Below are positions 54,048-61,885 of a DNA stretch of 64,000 bases, piece by piece (position 1 is the stretch's first letter; every line of letters begins with the position of its first letter). Below the pieces are notes generated by a model that saw only the letters and a program-made list of their open reading frames with translations, ran no database searches and was not told the origin of the DNA. This DNA comes from Deinococcus sp. QL22. GTDB taxonomy: Bacteria > Deinococcota > Deinococci > Deinococcales > Deinococcaceae. The stretch is taken from assembly GCF_023370075.1 (NCBI RefSeq), contig NZ_CP097149.1, positions 806,001-870,000 of the forward strand, given 5' to 3'. A program made the translations under genes and the position numbers.

Positions 54048-54884
54048 TTAGCTGAGCCTCCGCCGCTCTAGTCGGTGTCCGGGCGTGCGGTAGGCGCGAA
54101 TGAGGGCGCGGGTGGGCAGCACGACACGCGGCGTTATCCATGATTGAGAGGGCTTGTGCAGCGCCCACCCCGCCCCCAATGTTACAGCGGCGTGTTCCAC
54201 TTGCCTGCCTTTGCTTCGCCAGACCAACAGCGTCCCGGGTTGATCGTCCTTGTCATCAGACCGCGTATGGGTCGCCAGGAATGCTTCAAATGGCTCGCGC
54301 TGCATCCATTCCGACTCCGCGCCTACTGTGCCTGCGGCAGCCATAACGGTGCCAAAGCAGTTGGGGCCGCTGCCCCCCGCGAACGTTCCAGCCAAAGCGA
54401 GGGCACGCGGCAGCACCGATTCGGCAGTTTGCCACACAGCTTCCGGCACTTGCTGGCGCTGACAAGGTTGCGATTCGGCAGACACGAGGCGGGCCACCCG
54501 TTCGGGGGTGAGCATAGAGCGCCACCACACAAAGCGCCCGCGCTGAGGCTCCGGCATCAGGTCTGCAAACGCTTTGGCATAGGGCAAATTGCCGCGCCCA
54601 TGCCGCACTTGCAGACTCACTAGACTTTGGCGAGCAGGTACGGTTAAGCCGTTCCAATCATCCTCGGAGAGTAGGGCCACCCGGTTCGCAGCGTCAGACA
54701 AGCTCCAGAGGGTGAACGTGTCGCGGAGTTCCGGGGGAGGTTGCCAATCGGCATAGGCAAGGGTGGGCAGGCCAAACCCCTCAGCCTCGGCCCCGGTCAG
54801 AAGGAAGGGCTGTATGGGCGGGGCCAGCCACTCGGCCCAGCGTGCCAACACGTCCGGCGAAACTGGAATATTCAGCACGTTCAC
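54048..54884 (-). CDS. Hypothetical protein, possibly NlpC/P60-like Cys-His fold, 278 aa
   Basis: No family is recognised with certainty. The N-terminal half is helical (ILARWAEWLAPPIQPFLL-like start). In the C-terminal half GPNCFGTVMAAAGTVGAE followed about 55 residues later by VEHAAVTLGAGWALHKPSQSW gives a Cys, helix, then His-strand order like that of NlpC/P60 enzymes, which would make it an amidase or peptidase. No signal peptide is visible. The GTG start lies 15 bases after the DUF454 stop, so the two are co-transcribed. Confidence 0.65.
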   Translation of the reverse strand: MNVLNIPVSPDVLARWAEWLAPPIQPFLLTGAEAEGFGLPTLAYADWQPPPELRDTFTLWSLSDAANRVALLSEDDWNGLTVPARQSLVSLQVRHGRGNLPYAKAFADLMPEPQRGRFVWWRSMLTPERVARLVSAESQPCQRQQVPEAVWQTAESVLPRALALAGTFAGGSGPNCFGTVMAAAGTVGAESEWMQREPFEAFLATHTRSDDKDDQPGTLLVWRSKGRQVEHAAVTLGAGWALHKPSQSWITPRVVLPTRALIRAYRTPGHRLERRRLS

Positions 54885-54899
54885 CCTAGATCCGTCACC

Positions 54900-55274
54900 T
54901 TAGCCCCGCTTGGTCGGCACGCGCCACACGATGTACACCACGCCCAGAACCACCCACGCCACTTGCCCCACCAGCACCGGAATACGCGGCAGACTAAAAC
55001 CCACTGCCAGCACAATGCACACGCAAGCAAACCACTTGGCCCGAAGCGGCATTCCGCGACCAGAGCGGTAATCGCTGACCAATTGACCGATGACCGGGCG
55101 CGACAGCAGCCACGCTTCCCAGCGCGGATCGCCCCGCGCAAAGGCGGCAGCGGCCAGTATAAACCAGACCGTACCCGGAAACCCCGGCAGAATGAGGCCC
55201 ATGAAGCCCAGCCCGGTCAGCACAAATCCCAAGACCACCCACAGCGGGCGGATGGGGCGGGGCGGCGTAGACAC
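54900..55274 (-). CDS. DUF454 (YbaN-like) membrane protein
   Basis: Inner-membrane protein of the DUF454 family, function unknown. The family pattern is plain: LWVVLGFVLTGLGFMGLILPGFPGTVWFILAAAAFARGDPRWEAWLLSRP-type text with G-x-x-G and P-G-F-P-G-T, followed by two more membrane segments (AKWFACVCIVLAVGFSL, VLVGQVAWVVLGVVYIV). Length 124 is normal. A TAGGCT box six bases before the GTG indicates a leaderless start. It is first in a two-gene unit with the NlpC-like gene. Confidence 0.9.
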   Translation of the reverse strand: MSTPPRPIRPLWVVLGFVLTGLGFMGLILPGFPGTVWFILAAAAFARGDPRWEAWLLSRPVIGQLVSDYRSGRGMPLRAKWFACVCIVLAVGFSLPRIPVLVGQVAWVVLGVVYIVWRVPTKRG

Positions 55275-55280
55275 AGCGGC

Positions 55281-55286
55281 AGCCTA
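55281..55286 (-). promoter_or_regulatory. TANNNT -10 box (TAGGCT) for the DUF454 gene
   Basis: TAGGCT on the minus strand ends six bases before the GTG at 55274. Confidence 0.55.
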
Positions 55287-55302
55287 GCGCACCACCCCCA
55301 AG

Positions 55303-55788
55303 TTATTGCCCTGACAGTACCAGAATCCCGTCCTCATCGGCAAAAATATGATCTCCGGGCTGGATAGTTGCGTCTGCAAAAGTCACGATTCCGCCCGCCT
55401 GCCCCTCTGCCGCCTTGCCGCTGCGCCGGGGGTGAGCCGCCAATGCCCGAATCCCGACAGGCAGCGCCCGGAGTTCGGCAGTGTCGCGCACGCAGCCGTA
55501 AATGATGACGCCTGCCCAACCACTCTGCACCGCAAATTGCCCCAGCATCCCGCCCAGCAGCGCACAATTCAGGCTGCCGCCGCCGTCTACGACCAGCACG
55601 CGCCCCAGCCCCGGCGTTTCCAGGGTCGAGCGCACCAACGGATTGTTCTCGGAGACTTGCAGGGTGAAGGCAGGTCCACAAAAACGCGCCTGGCCGCCGT
55701 AGTCCTGGAACACAGGAGCCAGAATCTGCGCCTCGGGGTGCGCGTCACTGAGGTCGGTGGTGGCGAAAGCGGCTGGCGCATTGGTCAT
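55303..55788 (-). CDS. RraA-family protein (RNase E regulator A-like / HMG aldolase-like)
   Basis: Ring-forming protein of the RraA family; relatives either regulate RNase E or are class II 4-hydroxy-4-methyl-2-oxoglutarate aldolases. It has ATTDLSDAHPEAQILAPVFQDYGG, VVDGGGSLNCALLGGMLGQFAV, GVIIYGCVRDTAELRALPVGIRAL with the R-D pair used for metal and substrate binding, and GDHIFADEDGILVL at the end. Length 161 matches the short RraA form. Deinococcus may lack a full RNase E, so the aldolase role or an unknown one is possible. TACGAT lies five bases before the ATG at 55788. Confidence 0.9.
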   Translation of the reverse strand: MTNAPAAFATTDLSDAHPEAQILAPVFQDYGGQARFCGPAFTLQVSENNPLVRSTLETPGLGRVLVVDGGGSLNCALLGGMLGQFAVQSGWAGVIIYGCVRDTAELRALPVGIRALAAHPRRSGKAAEGQAGGIVTFADATIQPGDHIFADEDGILVLSGQ

Positions 55789-55793
55789 GGCTG

Positions 55794-55799
55794 ATCGTA
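55794..55799 (-). promoter_or_regulatory. TANNNT -10 box (TACGAT) for the rraA-like gene
   Basis: TACGAT on the minus strand ends five bases before the ATG at 55788. Confidence 0.45.
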
Positions 55800-56075
55800 C
55801 TGGGATGCCAACAAAGGTACGGGGTACTGGGCCGGGAACGGCGGCAGGCTTCACTGTCTGTTCAGAAACAGCGTCTTTCGTAATTCATGGCTTTCTGAAC
55901 CATGCGCTGTATCTCTGGCCAGTCTGGCTTGCACACAGCGCTCCAGCCCCCTATCTTTCCTATACCCAACCAACCGCACAAGCCGCCATAACTTACCACC
56001 GGGTCAGGACTTTAGGACTTAAACGTTTTAGTCTTTTGCCCAAGAGTGAGCCGGGTCAGTCGCCTGAGCAGGGGC

Positions 56076-56103
56076 TTGACAGGTGAGAAATTAAGCGCAC
56101 AAT
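56076..56103 (+). promoter_or_regulatory. Promoter of the lacI-type regulator and sugar transporter
   Basis: TTGACA (56076-56081), 16 bases, CACAAT (56098-56103). The operator at 56108 follows directly and would cover the transcript start, so the regulator probably represses its own operon. The rest of 55789-56075 holds a 9-bp inverted repeat (GTTCAGAAA at 55860, TTTCTGAAC at 55892) and no gene. Confidence 0.65.
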
Positions 56104-56107
56104 GGTC

Positions 56108-56123
56108 TTGTAACCGATTACAA
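56108..56123 (+). promoter_or_regulatory. LacI-family operator O1
   Basis: TTGTAACCGATTACAA, a near-perfect 16-base palindrome. Its centre matches the operators at 56209 and 61794. Confidence 0.75.
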
Positions 56124-56208
56124 AAACTTGGCGTGACCATCTGGGGTCACATCGGGCCATCTCTGTGGGTGCTTCTCTGCGCCACGCTTATTCGTTCTGT
56201 CGGCTCTG

Positions 56209-56220
56209 TAACCGGTTACG
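56209..56220 (+). promoter_or_regulatory. LacI-family operator O2
   Basis: GTAACCGGTTAC, a perfect 12-base palindrome, about 100 bases after O1 and 29 before the regulator start. The spacing of about ten helical turns would allow looping between O1 and O2. Confidence 0.75.
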
Positions 56221-56248
56221 TGTTTTCAAGGAGAGATAGAACATCGCT

Positions 56249-57229
56249 ATGTCTGACGCTCTGATCCGCCCCACCATCGAAGACATTGCCCGCGCTTCTG
56301 GCGTGAGCAAAGGAACCGTGAGCCGTGTGATCAATGGGCATTCCACTGTGGCCGAGCGCACCCGCGCCCGCGTGCAGGAAGTGATTGCGCGGCTGGATTA
56401 CACGCCTGACCCCGCTGCCCGCAACCTGAGTTGGCGCACGGGGCAAACGCTGGGGCTGTCTCTTGACCGCGACGATCCCATGCTCAGCCCCTATCAGGTG
56501 TTGTTCCGGCGGGCGCTGGAGGCCCACACTGCGCCGCTGGGCGTGCAACTGCTGGACTTGCGGGCCGACCTGACCCGTATGGCCCGGTTGCCCAGCGCCG
56601 TCTTGGTCATGCACGCCGTAGAAGGCGACCCCCGGTTGTCGTTTTTGCAGCAGGCAGGCGTGCCAGCCGTGCTCATCGGCCATCATCCGGCGTCGTTCTG
56701 GGTGGCTCCGGACGATGAAGGCGGTGCACAACTGGCGACCACGCAACTGCTGCAAGCGGGACACCGCCACCTGGTGTATCTGGGGGCTGGCCCCAGTCAG
56801 GTGGCGCAAGACCGCCAGCGCGGGTTCGAGCGGGCCGCCCGCACCACCGGGGCCACCACACACCTGTTGGCTGCCGATTTCACGGTGTTGGGCGGCTACC
56901 GCGCCGTGCGGCGAGCATGGGAATCGGGCCTGCGTTTTACGGGCCTGTTTGCCCAAAGCGACGAGAGTGCCATTGGCGCAGTCGCCGCTCTGGAAGACCT
57001 GGGCATCAACATTCCAGGAGACGTATCGGTGGTCGGCTTTGACGGCCTGCCCGAATTGCCGCTTCCCTACGCTCTCACCACCGTGTCGCAAGACATTCCC
57101 CGCATAGCCAGCACCGCGCTCACCCTTGTTGGGGAGGCCATTTCGGGGCGCTTGCCCCGTGGCGAATTCATTCCTGTTCAGCTTATTTCCGGCGCAACGG
57201 TTGCGCCTGCCCCCGGAGGGTCACCATGA
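56249..57229 (+). CDS. LacI-family transcriptional regulator
   Basis: Sugar-responsive repressor. The N-terminal helix-turn-helix reads PTIEDIARASGVSKGTVSRVINGHSTVAERTRARV in the usual LacI arrangement, with the hinge helix DPAARNLS. The effector domain has GLSLDRDDPMLSPYQVLFR, LIGHHPASFWVAPDDEGGAQLAT, HRHLVYLGAG, LFAQSDESAIGAVAALEDLGINIPGDVSVVGFDGLPE. Length 326 is normal. AAGGAGAG precedes the ATG. The operators around it and before the glucosidase match the class of alpha-glucoside repressors. The stop overlaps the binding-protein start by four bases. Confidence 0.94.
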   Translation: MSDALIRPTIEDIARASGVSKGTVSRVINGHSTVAERTRARVQEVIARLDYTPDPAARNLSWRTGQTLGLSLDRDDPMLSPYQVLFRRALEAHTAPLGVQLLDLRADLTRMARLPSAVLVMHAVEGDPRLSFLQQAGVPAVLIGHHPASFWVAPDDEGGAQLATTQLLQAGHRHLVYLGAGPSQVAQDRQRGFERAARTTGATTHLLAADFTVLGGYRAVRRAWESGLRFTGLFAQSDESAIGAVAALEDLGINIPGDVSVVGFDGLPELPLPYALTTVSQDIPRIASTALTLVGEAISGRLPRGEFIPVQLISGATVAPAPGGSP

Positions 57230-58455
57230 AGATTCAGAACGCACTCCTGCTCAGCCTCGCCGTCCTCGCTTCCAGCGCCGCAGCCCAGACCACCATCAAG
57301 ATCAACGGTTACGGCGGTACCGACCCCGCTGTAGTGGGCGACCTGATCAACAAGTTCGTGAAGCCCGCGCTGGCCAAAGACAAGATCACGGTGGTCTACG
57401 AGCCGCTGCAAGGCGACTACAACAAGTCGCTGACCACACTGTTGGCCGCCGGAAATGCGGGCGACGTGTTCTATCTGCCCGCCGAAACCCTCAGCGGCTT
57501 TGTGGCCACCGGAAAAGTGCTGCCCCTGAACGGCGTCGTCAACACCACCCCCTACATCAAGAGCCTGAACACCGCCTTTACGCAAAATGGCCGCGTGTAC
57601 GGCATCGCCAAGGATTTCAACACCCTGACGCTGGTCTACAACAAAGACCTCTTTGACGAAGCCAAAGTCGCCTACCCCGACAACAACGACACCTGGACGG
57701 ACTTGCAGACCAAGCTGACCACCCTCAAGAAGAACCTCGGCAACGAGTACTACGGCATCTGCCTTCAGCCCAACTTCGACCGATTCGGCGCGTTCGCCTA
57801 CGCCACCGGCTGGAATCAGTTCGATTCCAAGGGCAAGACCAACCTCGCCGATGCCCGCTTTGCCGAAGCCTTCAACTTTTACACCGGCCTCGCCAAGAAC
57901 AAAGTCGGTATTACGCCCAGCGAAGTGTCCGAAGGTTGGACGGGCGGCTGCCTGAAGACCGGTAAGGTCGCTGTGGCGATCGAAGGCGGATGGGTCGTCA
58001 ACTTCCTGCGCGACAACGCGCCCAACCTGAAGTTCGGCACCGCGCTGATGCCCAAGAACAACAAGACCGCCAAACGCGGCAACTTCCTGTATACCGTAGG
58101 CTGGGCCATCAACTCCGGAACCAAGAACAAGAGCGCCGCCACCAAGGTGCTGAACATCCTGACCAGCCCCGCCGTGCAGCAGTACGTGCTGGAGCAAGGC
58201 CTCGCTATTCCTAGCCGCACGGCCCTCGGCGACAACGCCTACTTCAAGAAGACCGACGCGGGCGCAGTGAACAGCCGCCTCGTGTTCCAGGGCGCTTCCG
58301 ACGGCAACGTCAAGTCCTTCAGCTTCGGGCCTCAAGGCCCAGATTGGAGCAAGCCCATCAACGACGCCCTCGCCGCCGTCCTCAGCGGCCAGAAGAGCAG
58401 CGCCGACGCCCTGAAAAAAGCGCAGCAGGACATGAACACCTTCCAGAACCGCTGA
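57226..58455 (+). CDS. Sugar ABC transporter substrate-binding protein (MalE-like)
   Basis: Extracytoplasmic solute-binding protein of family 1. A signal peptide (LLLSLAVLASSAAAQ) precedes TTIKINGYGGTDPAVVGDL. The fold shows GNAGDVFYLPAETLSGFVATGKVLPLNG, VYGIAKDFNTLTLVYNKDLF, and GKVAVAIEGGWVVNFL, all typical of sugar-binding proteins. No lipobox is obvious. Length 409. The ATG overlaps the regulator's stop in ATGA, tying synthesis of sensor and receptor. Alpha-glucosides such as maltose or maltodextrin are the likely ligand given the glucosidase downstream; the sequence alone does not prove it. Confidence 0.92.
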   Translation: MKIQNALLLSLAVLASSAAAQTTIKINGYGGTDPAVVGDLINKFVKPALAKDKITVVYEPLQGDYNKSLTTLLAAGNAGDVFYLPAETLSGFVATGKVLPLNGVVNTTPYIKSLNTAFTQNGRVYGIAKDFNTLTLVYNKDLFDEAKVAYPDNNDTWTDLQTKLTTLKKNLGNEYYGICLQPNFDRFGAFAYATGWNQFDSKGKTNLADARFAEAFNFYTGLAKNKVGITPSEVSEGWTGGCLKTGKVAVAIEGGWVVNFLRDNAPNLKFGTALMPKNNKTAKRGNFLYTVGWAINSGTKNKSAATKVLNILTSPAVQQYVLEQGLAIPSRTALGDNAYFKKTDAGAVNSRLVFQGASDGNVKSFSFGPQGPDWSKPINDALAAVLSGQKSSADALKKAQQDMNTFQNR

Positions 58456-58494
58456 TCTTTCCCACTGAGGTTTAACACAGAGGGCTGATCTGGT

Positions 58495-58536
58495 CAGAGG
58501 GTCGGGAGGCGAGCGTTGCCTGCCCCCGGCCCTCTG
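58495..58536 (+). terminator. Strong hairpin between the binding-protein and permease genes
   Basis: CAGAGGG (58495-58501) pairs with CCCTCTG (58530-58536), extended by CGGG/CCCG and AGGC/GCCT, followed by TCATTGTTG with only weak T content. It probably attenuates or protects the upstream message so that more binding protein than permease is made. Confidence 0.6.
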
Positions 58537-58569
58537 TCATTGTTGTCAGTCGTCTAAATTTCTATCAAG

Positions 58570-58730
58570 TCATGCGGACTCCGCTCCATTCCGCCACAAC
58601 TGGGACAACACCGTTTGCGGCTCCATAACGCGTAGCCCGCATAGTTTCCCACTCGCTCCGCTCCCCTTCGGAGCTTTGCAAGTCGGATTGAATCCTAAAA
58701 AGAGCAGGATTCAATCGGAATCCGTATCAG
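58570..58730 (+). repeat. Family A dispersed element, copy 2 (about 160 bp)
   Basis: Left end TCATGCGGACTCCG, right end inverted CTGATACGGATTCCG. It contains ACTGGGACAACACCGTTTG (copy 1 has GTCGGGACAGCACCGTCTG), the core CCCACTCGCTCCGCTC, the module CTTCGGAGCTTTGCAAGT, and a hairpin GATTGAATCC (58686-58695) / GGATTCAATC (58707-58716). It lies inside the transporter operon, ending 42 bases before the first permease gene. Confidence 0.75.
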
Positions 58731-58772
58731 CTTCTGCATTTATTTCTGCTGGGTTTCACCGCTGGAGGGTGT

Positions 58773-59915
58773 ATGACCATTACCAATCCCACTGCCAAAA
58801 GACCCAAGGCCGCCCGCTCCAAGCAGAGCCAGACGACCACGACGGCGCTGCTGTTTTTAGCCCCGTTTCTGATCACCACACTGATCTTCTTTTTCTATGC
58901 GTTCGGCCGCGCCATCTATTATTCGTTTACCGATTTCAACCTGTTCAATACGCCCACGCTAATCGGCATCGAGCCTTACCGCGACGTGCTGGCCGATCCG
59001 TCGTTCCGGCGGGCGCTCGCCAACAGCCTGATTTTCGCCATCGTGACCACCACGCTGCAAACGATATTTTCCCTGCTGATGGCCGTGGCGCTCAACAACA
59101 AGATTCGCGGGATGGCCTTCTTCCGCTCGGCGTGGTACATGCCTTCCATCACGTCCAGCGTGGTCATTACCCTGATTTTCCTGTGGCTGTTTCAACGGCG
59201 CGGCATTGCCAACTACCTGATTACGCAGTGGCAGGCCTACCAACCCATCGTTCTGACGTTCCTTGGCGTGCTGATCGTGGTGCAAATCGTGCAGGTGCTC
59301 TGGGAAAGGTCGCGCAAGTTGCCCGCAGGCTGGCTTGATCCGGCGCTGGCAGCGGTCAGTGCGCTGATTGCCATCATCGTGGTGCTGATTCTGAATACCA
59401 CCGGGCTGGTCGGTGTGCGCGAAGTGGCTCCCTACGATTACCAGTATTTTGCCGACAAGTGGATCAGTATCGGCGGCGTGCGGGTGCTGAGTATTCCGCT
59501 GCTGGTCATCATCATCCAGAACACCTTTACCACCGTGCCCACGCTGATGCTGTTTTTCCTCGCAGGACTCCAGAGCATTCCCGGCTCGCTGTACGAGGCC
59601 GCCGATATTGACGGCGCGACGCCCTACCAGAAACTGATGAACGTGACGGTTCCCATGCTGCGCCCAGTCACCTTTTATGTGGTCACGGTGGGCCTGATTG
59701 GAACGATGCAGATGTTTGATCAGGTGGCCGTGATCGGTTCGGCGGCCCCGCAGGACACGCTGATTACGCTGGCCTTCTACGTGTACACCAACACCTTCAA
59801 GAACGGCGCGGCCCCGGTGAATATGGCGTCGGCGGCGGCCATCGTGCTGGCCCTGATCATCCTGAGCATGGTGTTCGTGCAGCGCAAGTTCTTTGTGGCA
59901 CCCGAGGCCAACTAG
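58773..59915 (+). CDS. Sugar ABC transporter permease (MalF-like), 380 aa
   Basis: Membrane subunit of the sugar importer. An N-terminal segment (ALLFLAPFLITTLIFFFYAFG), a second group (ANSLIFAIVTTTLQTIFSLLMAVAL) and the EAA loop EAADIDGATPYQKLMNVTVPMLRPV near residue 285 identify the type. Between the third segment and the EAA loop there is an extra block of about 90 residues (150-240) with two added hydrophobic segments (PIVLTFLGVLIVVQIVQVL, LAAVSALIAIIVVLILNTTG), which is unusual. GGAGG lies six bases before the ATG. A family A repeat separates it from the second permease gene. Confidence 0.92.
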   Translation: MTITNPTAKRPKAARSKQSQTTTTALLFLAPFLITTLIFFFYAFGRAIYYSFTDFNLFNTPTLIGIEPYRDVLADPSFRRALANSLIFAIVTTTLQTIFSLLMAVALNNKIRGMAFFRSAWYMPSITSSVVITLIFLWLFQRRGIANYLITQWQAYQPIVLTFLGVLIVVQIVQVLWERSRKLPAGWLDPALAAVSALIAIIVVLILNTTGLVGVREVAPYDYQYFADKWISIGGVRVLSIPLLVIIIQNTFTTVPTLMLFFLAGLQSIPGSLYEAADIDGATPYQKLMNVTVPMLRPVTFYVVTVGLIGTMQMFDQVAVIGSAAPQDTLITLAFYVYTNTFKNGAAPVNMASAAAIVLALIILSMVFVQRKFFVAPEAN

Positions 59916-59944
59916 GATGCGCGGCCCTGGCAGCACTTCTTTAG

Positions 59945-60098
59945 AACGATTCCGTCCGATTCCCGGCCACCCGGAGCCGCGCCGGGTCTCCGTCCATCTC
60001 TGCTTCGCAGCTTTGCAAGTTCCGCAATCCGTCTTTTTTCCGACTCGTTCCACTCGGATTGAATCTTGCACTTTTGGGATTCAATCAGAATCGACTTA
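59945..60098 (+). repeat. Family A dispersed element, copy 3 (about 155 bp)
   Basis: Ends are degenerate (ACGATTCCGTCCGATTCCCG at the left, inverted GTCGATTCTGATTG at the right). It contains the module CTCTGCTTCGCAGCTTTGC, a variant core CGACTCGTTCCACTCGG, and a hairpin GATTGAATC (60057-60065) / GATTCAATC (60078-60086). It fills the space between the two permease genes of one operon. Confidence 0.7.
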
Positions 60099-60113
60099 CC
60101 AGGAGGCGGCAGC

Positions 60114-61643
60114 ATGACGGCAATTCAGACAGAACGCAGGGTGGCGGCCTCTAACCACGACGCATGGCTCTCGCGGCGACGTTGGGCGCGGGCTGGCTGG
60201 CTGTACGTGTTCATGCTGGTCATGAGCTTTTTCTTTCTCGGCCCGTTCCTGATGGGCCTGCTGAGCAGCATGAAAGACAATCCCAACGAGTACCCGCCCA
60301 AAGTCATCATTCCGCAACTGACGGCGCAGTACGTGAGCCGCGCCTACAACCTTGGGGTGCAGGGCGGCAACAGCGGGTGGAACGGTGGCCTGACTCCGGG
60401 CCGAGAAGTCAACTTCGAGGTGTCGGTGCGCTCTCCGGCAGACGCCCCCAAAGACGCTCCTGTGGTCAGCCTGTTTCCCTATCAGCCCGTGAGTCTGGTG
60501 GCTATTGCCCGCCAGGCGCAGGCCAAAGACTACGCCCAACTGAAGACGGTGCAGGTGTCTCAGACGGGAGATACGCGGGTGTACCGCACCACCGTGACCT
60601 ACCCCGCGATGACGGCGCAAACAGGCGAAGTGATCCGGGCCAAACTGGTGACGCCCGACAGTGACGTCCGGGCACAACTGCCGGGCGGCCAAATCGTGAA
60701 GGTGACACTGGACACGCCCGCAGCGCAGGCCAAGCAGTACGAACTGAGCGAAACGCAGCGCGTGGAACTGGTCAAGTCGGGCGAGAACTACTACCTGCGC
60801 GGGCCACTGTTCGAGCGCACGCCCATGCAGGTGGACGTGCAGCGCGGGCAAAGCATCGTGAACAGCACCCTGCCGCCCAGCGACAAGCAGAACTTTGACC
60901 GGTCGTTTGCCTTCCGCAACGTGACCCCCGGCATTCTGGGTTACACCTTCAACAACTACCGCCGCGCCTTCAACGAAACGATGGATCCCAAATCGGGCCG
61001 CAGCCTGTTCTTCTCCTGGGTACTGAACTCGTTCCTGTACGCCTTCCTACGCGTGGCCGCCGCCATAGTGTTCTGCTCGCTGGCGGGATACGCCCTGGCC
61101 CGCTTCGACTTTCCTGGCAAGAACCTGATTTTCTTGGGCGCGGTGCTGTTCGTGCAGATGGTACCGAGTCAGGTGAACCTGGTCAGCAACTACGTGCTCC
61201 TCAAGGATTTAGGTCTGCTAAATATCTGGGGGCTGTGGTTTAACGGCCTCGTGGCGGCAGGCGGCGTGTTCCTGATGAAGCAGTTCTTCGAGGGCATGCC
61301 CAAAGAACTGGAAGAATCGGCCTCTATTGACGGCGCTGGCCCCTTCACGACCTTCTGGAAAGTGATGTTGCCGCAGGCTGGCCCCGCGCTGATTGCTCTC
61401 GCCATCACGCAGTTTCAGGGCGCATGGAATGACTTTTTCTGGCCTCTGGTGCTGCTGCGCCAGAACACCGACTTTACCCTCACGGTGGGCCTCTCCAGTT
61501 TCTCGCAGTTGTACGGCGGGCAAGGCGATTACGGCCTCATTCTGGCAGGCGCGATCCTGTCGGCCATTCCCGTGATCATCATCTTCATTATTTTCCAGCG
61601 CTACTTTGTGGATACCGGCTCAGACAGCGCCGTGAAAGGCTAG
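60114..61643 (+). CDS. Sugar ABC transporter permease (MalG-like) with large extracytoplasmic insert, 509 aa
   Basis: Second membrane subunit of the importer. The first segment (WLYVFMLVMSFFFLGPFLMGLL, about 30-51) is followed by a roughly 235-residue soluble insert (about 55-290) with beta-rich, Thr/Gln-rich sequence (PVVSLFPYQPVSLVAIARQ, GQIVKVTLDTPAAQAK), then the usual five segments. The EAA loop is EESASIDGAGPFTTFWKVMLPQAGPAL near 400. MalG proteins usually have about 280-300 residues, so the insert nearly doubles the size; it probably faces outside and may contact the binding protein. AGGAGG precedes the ATG at 60114. No ATPase gene lies nearby; a shared MalK-type ATPase elsewhere is expected. 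Confidence 0.9.
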   Translation: MTAIQTERRVAASNHDAWLSRRRWARAGWLYVFMLVMSFFFLGPFLMGLLSSMKDNPNEYPPKVIIPQLTAQYVSRAYNLGVQGGNSGWNGGLTPGREVNFEVSVRSPADAPKDAPVVSLFPYQPVSLVAIARQAQAKDYAQLKTVQVSQTGDTRVYRTTVTYPAMTAQTGEVIRAKLVTPDSDVRAQLPGGQIVKVTLDTPAAQAKQYELSETQRVELVKSGENYYLRGPLFERTPMQVDVQRGQSIVNSTLPPSDKQNFDRSFAFRNVTPGILGYTFNNYRRAFNETMDPKSGRSLFFSWVLNSFLYAFLRVAAAIVFCSLAGYALARFDFPGKNLIFLGAVLFVQMVPSQVNLVSNYVLLKDLGLLNIWGLWFNGLVAAGGVFLMKQFFEGMPKELEESASIDGAGPFTTFWKVMLPQAGPALIALAITQFQGAWNDFFWPLVLLRQNTDFTLTVGLSSFSQLYGGQGDYGLILAGAILSAIPVIIIFIIFQRYFVDTGSDSAVKG

Positions 61644-61657
61644 TCGGGCGCACCCCA

Positions 61658-61720
61658 GGCGGGCGGCGTTGGGGCGTTCCCGTTGGAAGCTGCCTGACCC
61701 TGCCCGCCCGTTTTCCTTTC
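61658..61720 (+). terminator. Probable terminator after the permease gene
   Basis: GGCGGGC (61658-61664) pairs with GCCCGCC (61702-61708) over a long loop, followed by CGTTTTCCTTTC. It separates the transporter from the glucosidase gene. Confidence 0.55.
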
Positions 61721-61793
61721 TAAATATCCCCGTATCTGACAGACTGTTTTTATCTCTTGGCCCCGCCGTCCAAACCCGGCATACCTTCCCTGC

Positions 61794-61807
61794 TGTAACC
61801 GCTTACA
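61794..61807 (+). promoter_or_regulatory. LacI-family operator O3 before the glucosidase gene
   Basis: TGTAACCGCTTACA matches O1 and O2 in all but the central bases. It lies 79 bases before the start of the glucosidase gene, placing that gene in the same regulon. Confidence 0.75.
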
Positions 61808-61885
61808 ATCTGAGCGTTCGCGCCTGATTTGCGCCCCAATTCTCCGCCCTCACCCCCCGCCACACGCCGCCCCCAAGGAGCGTCC

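Noticed and set aside
55860..55900. A 9-bp inverted repeat GTTCAGAAA / TTTCTGAAC
   Set aside because: The 23-base loop and lack of T run argue against a terminator; no second copy was seen, so no role is claimed.
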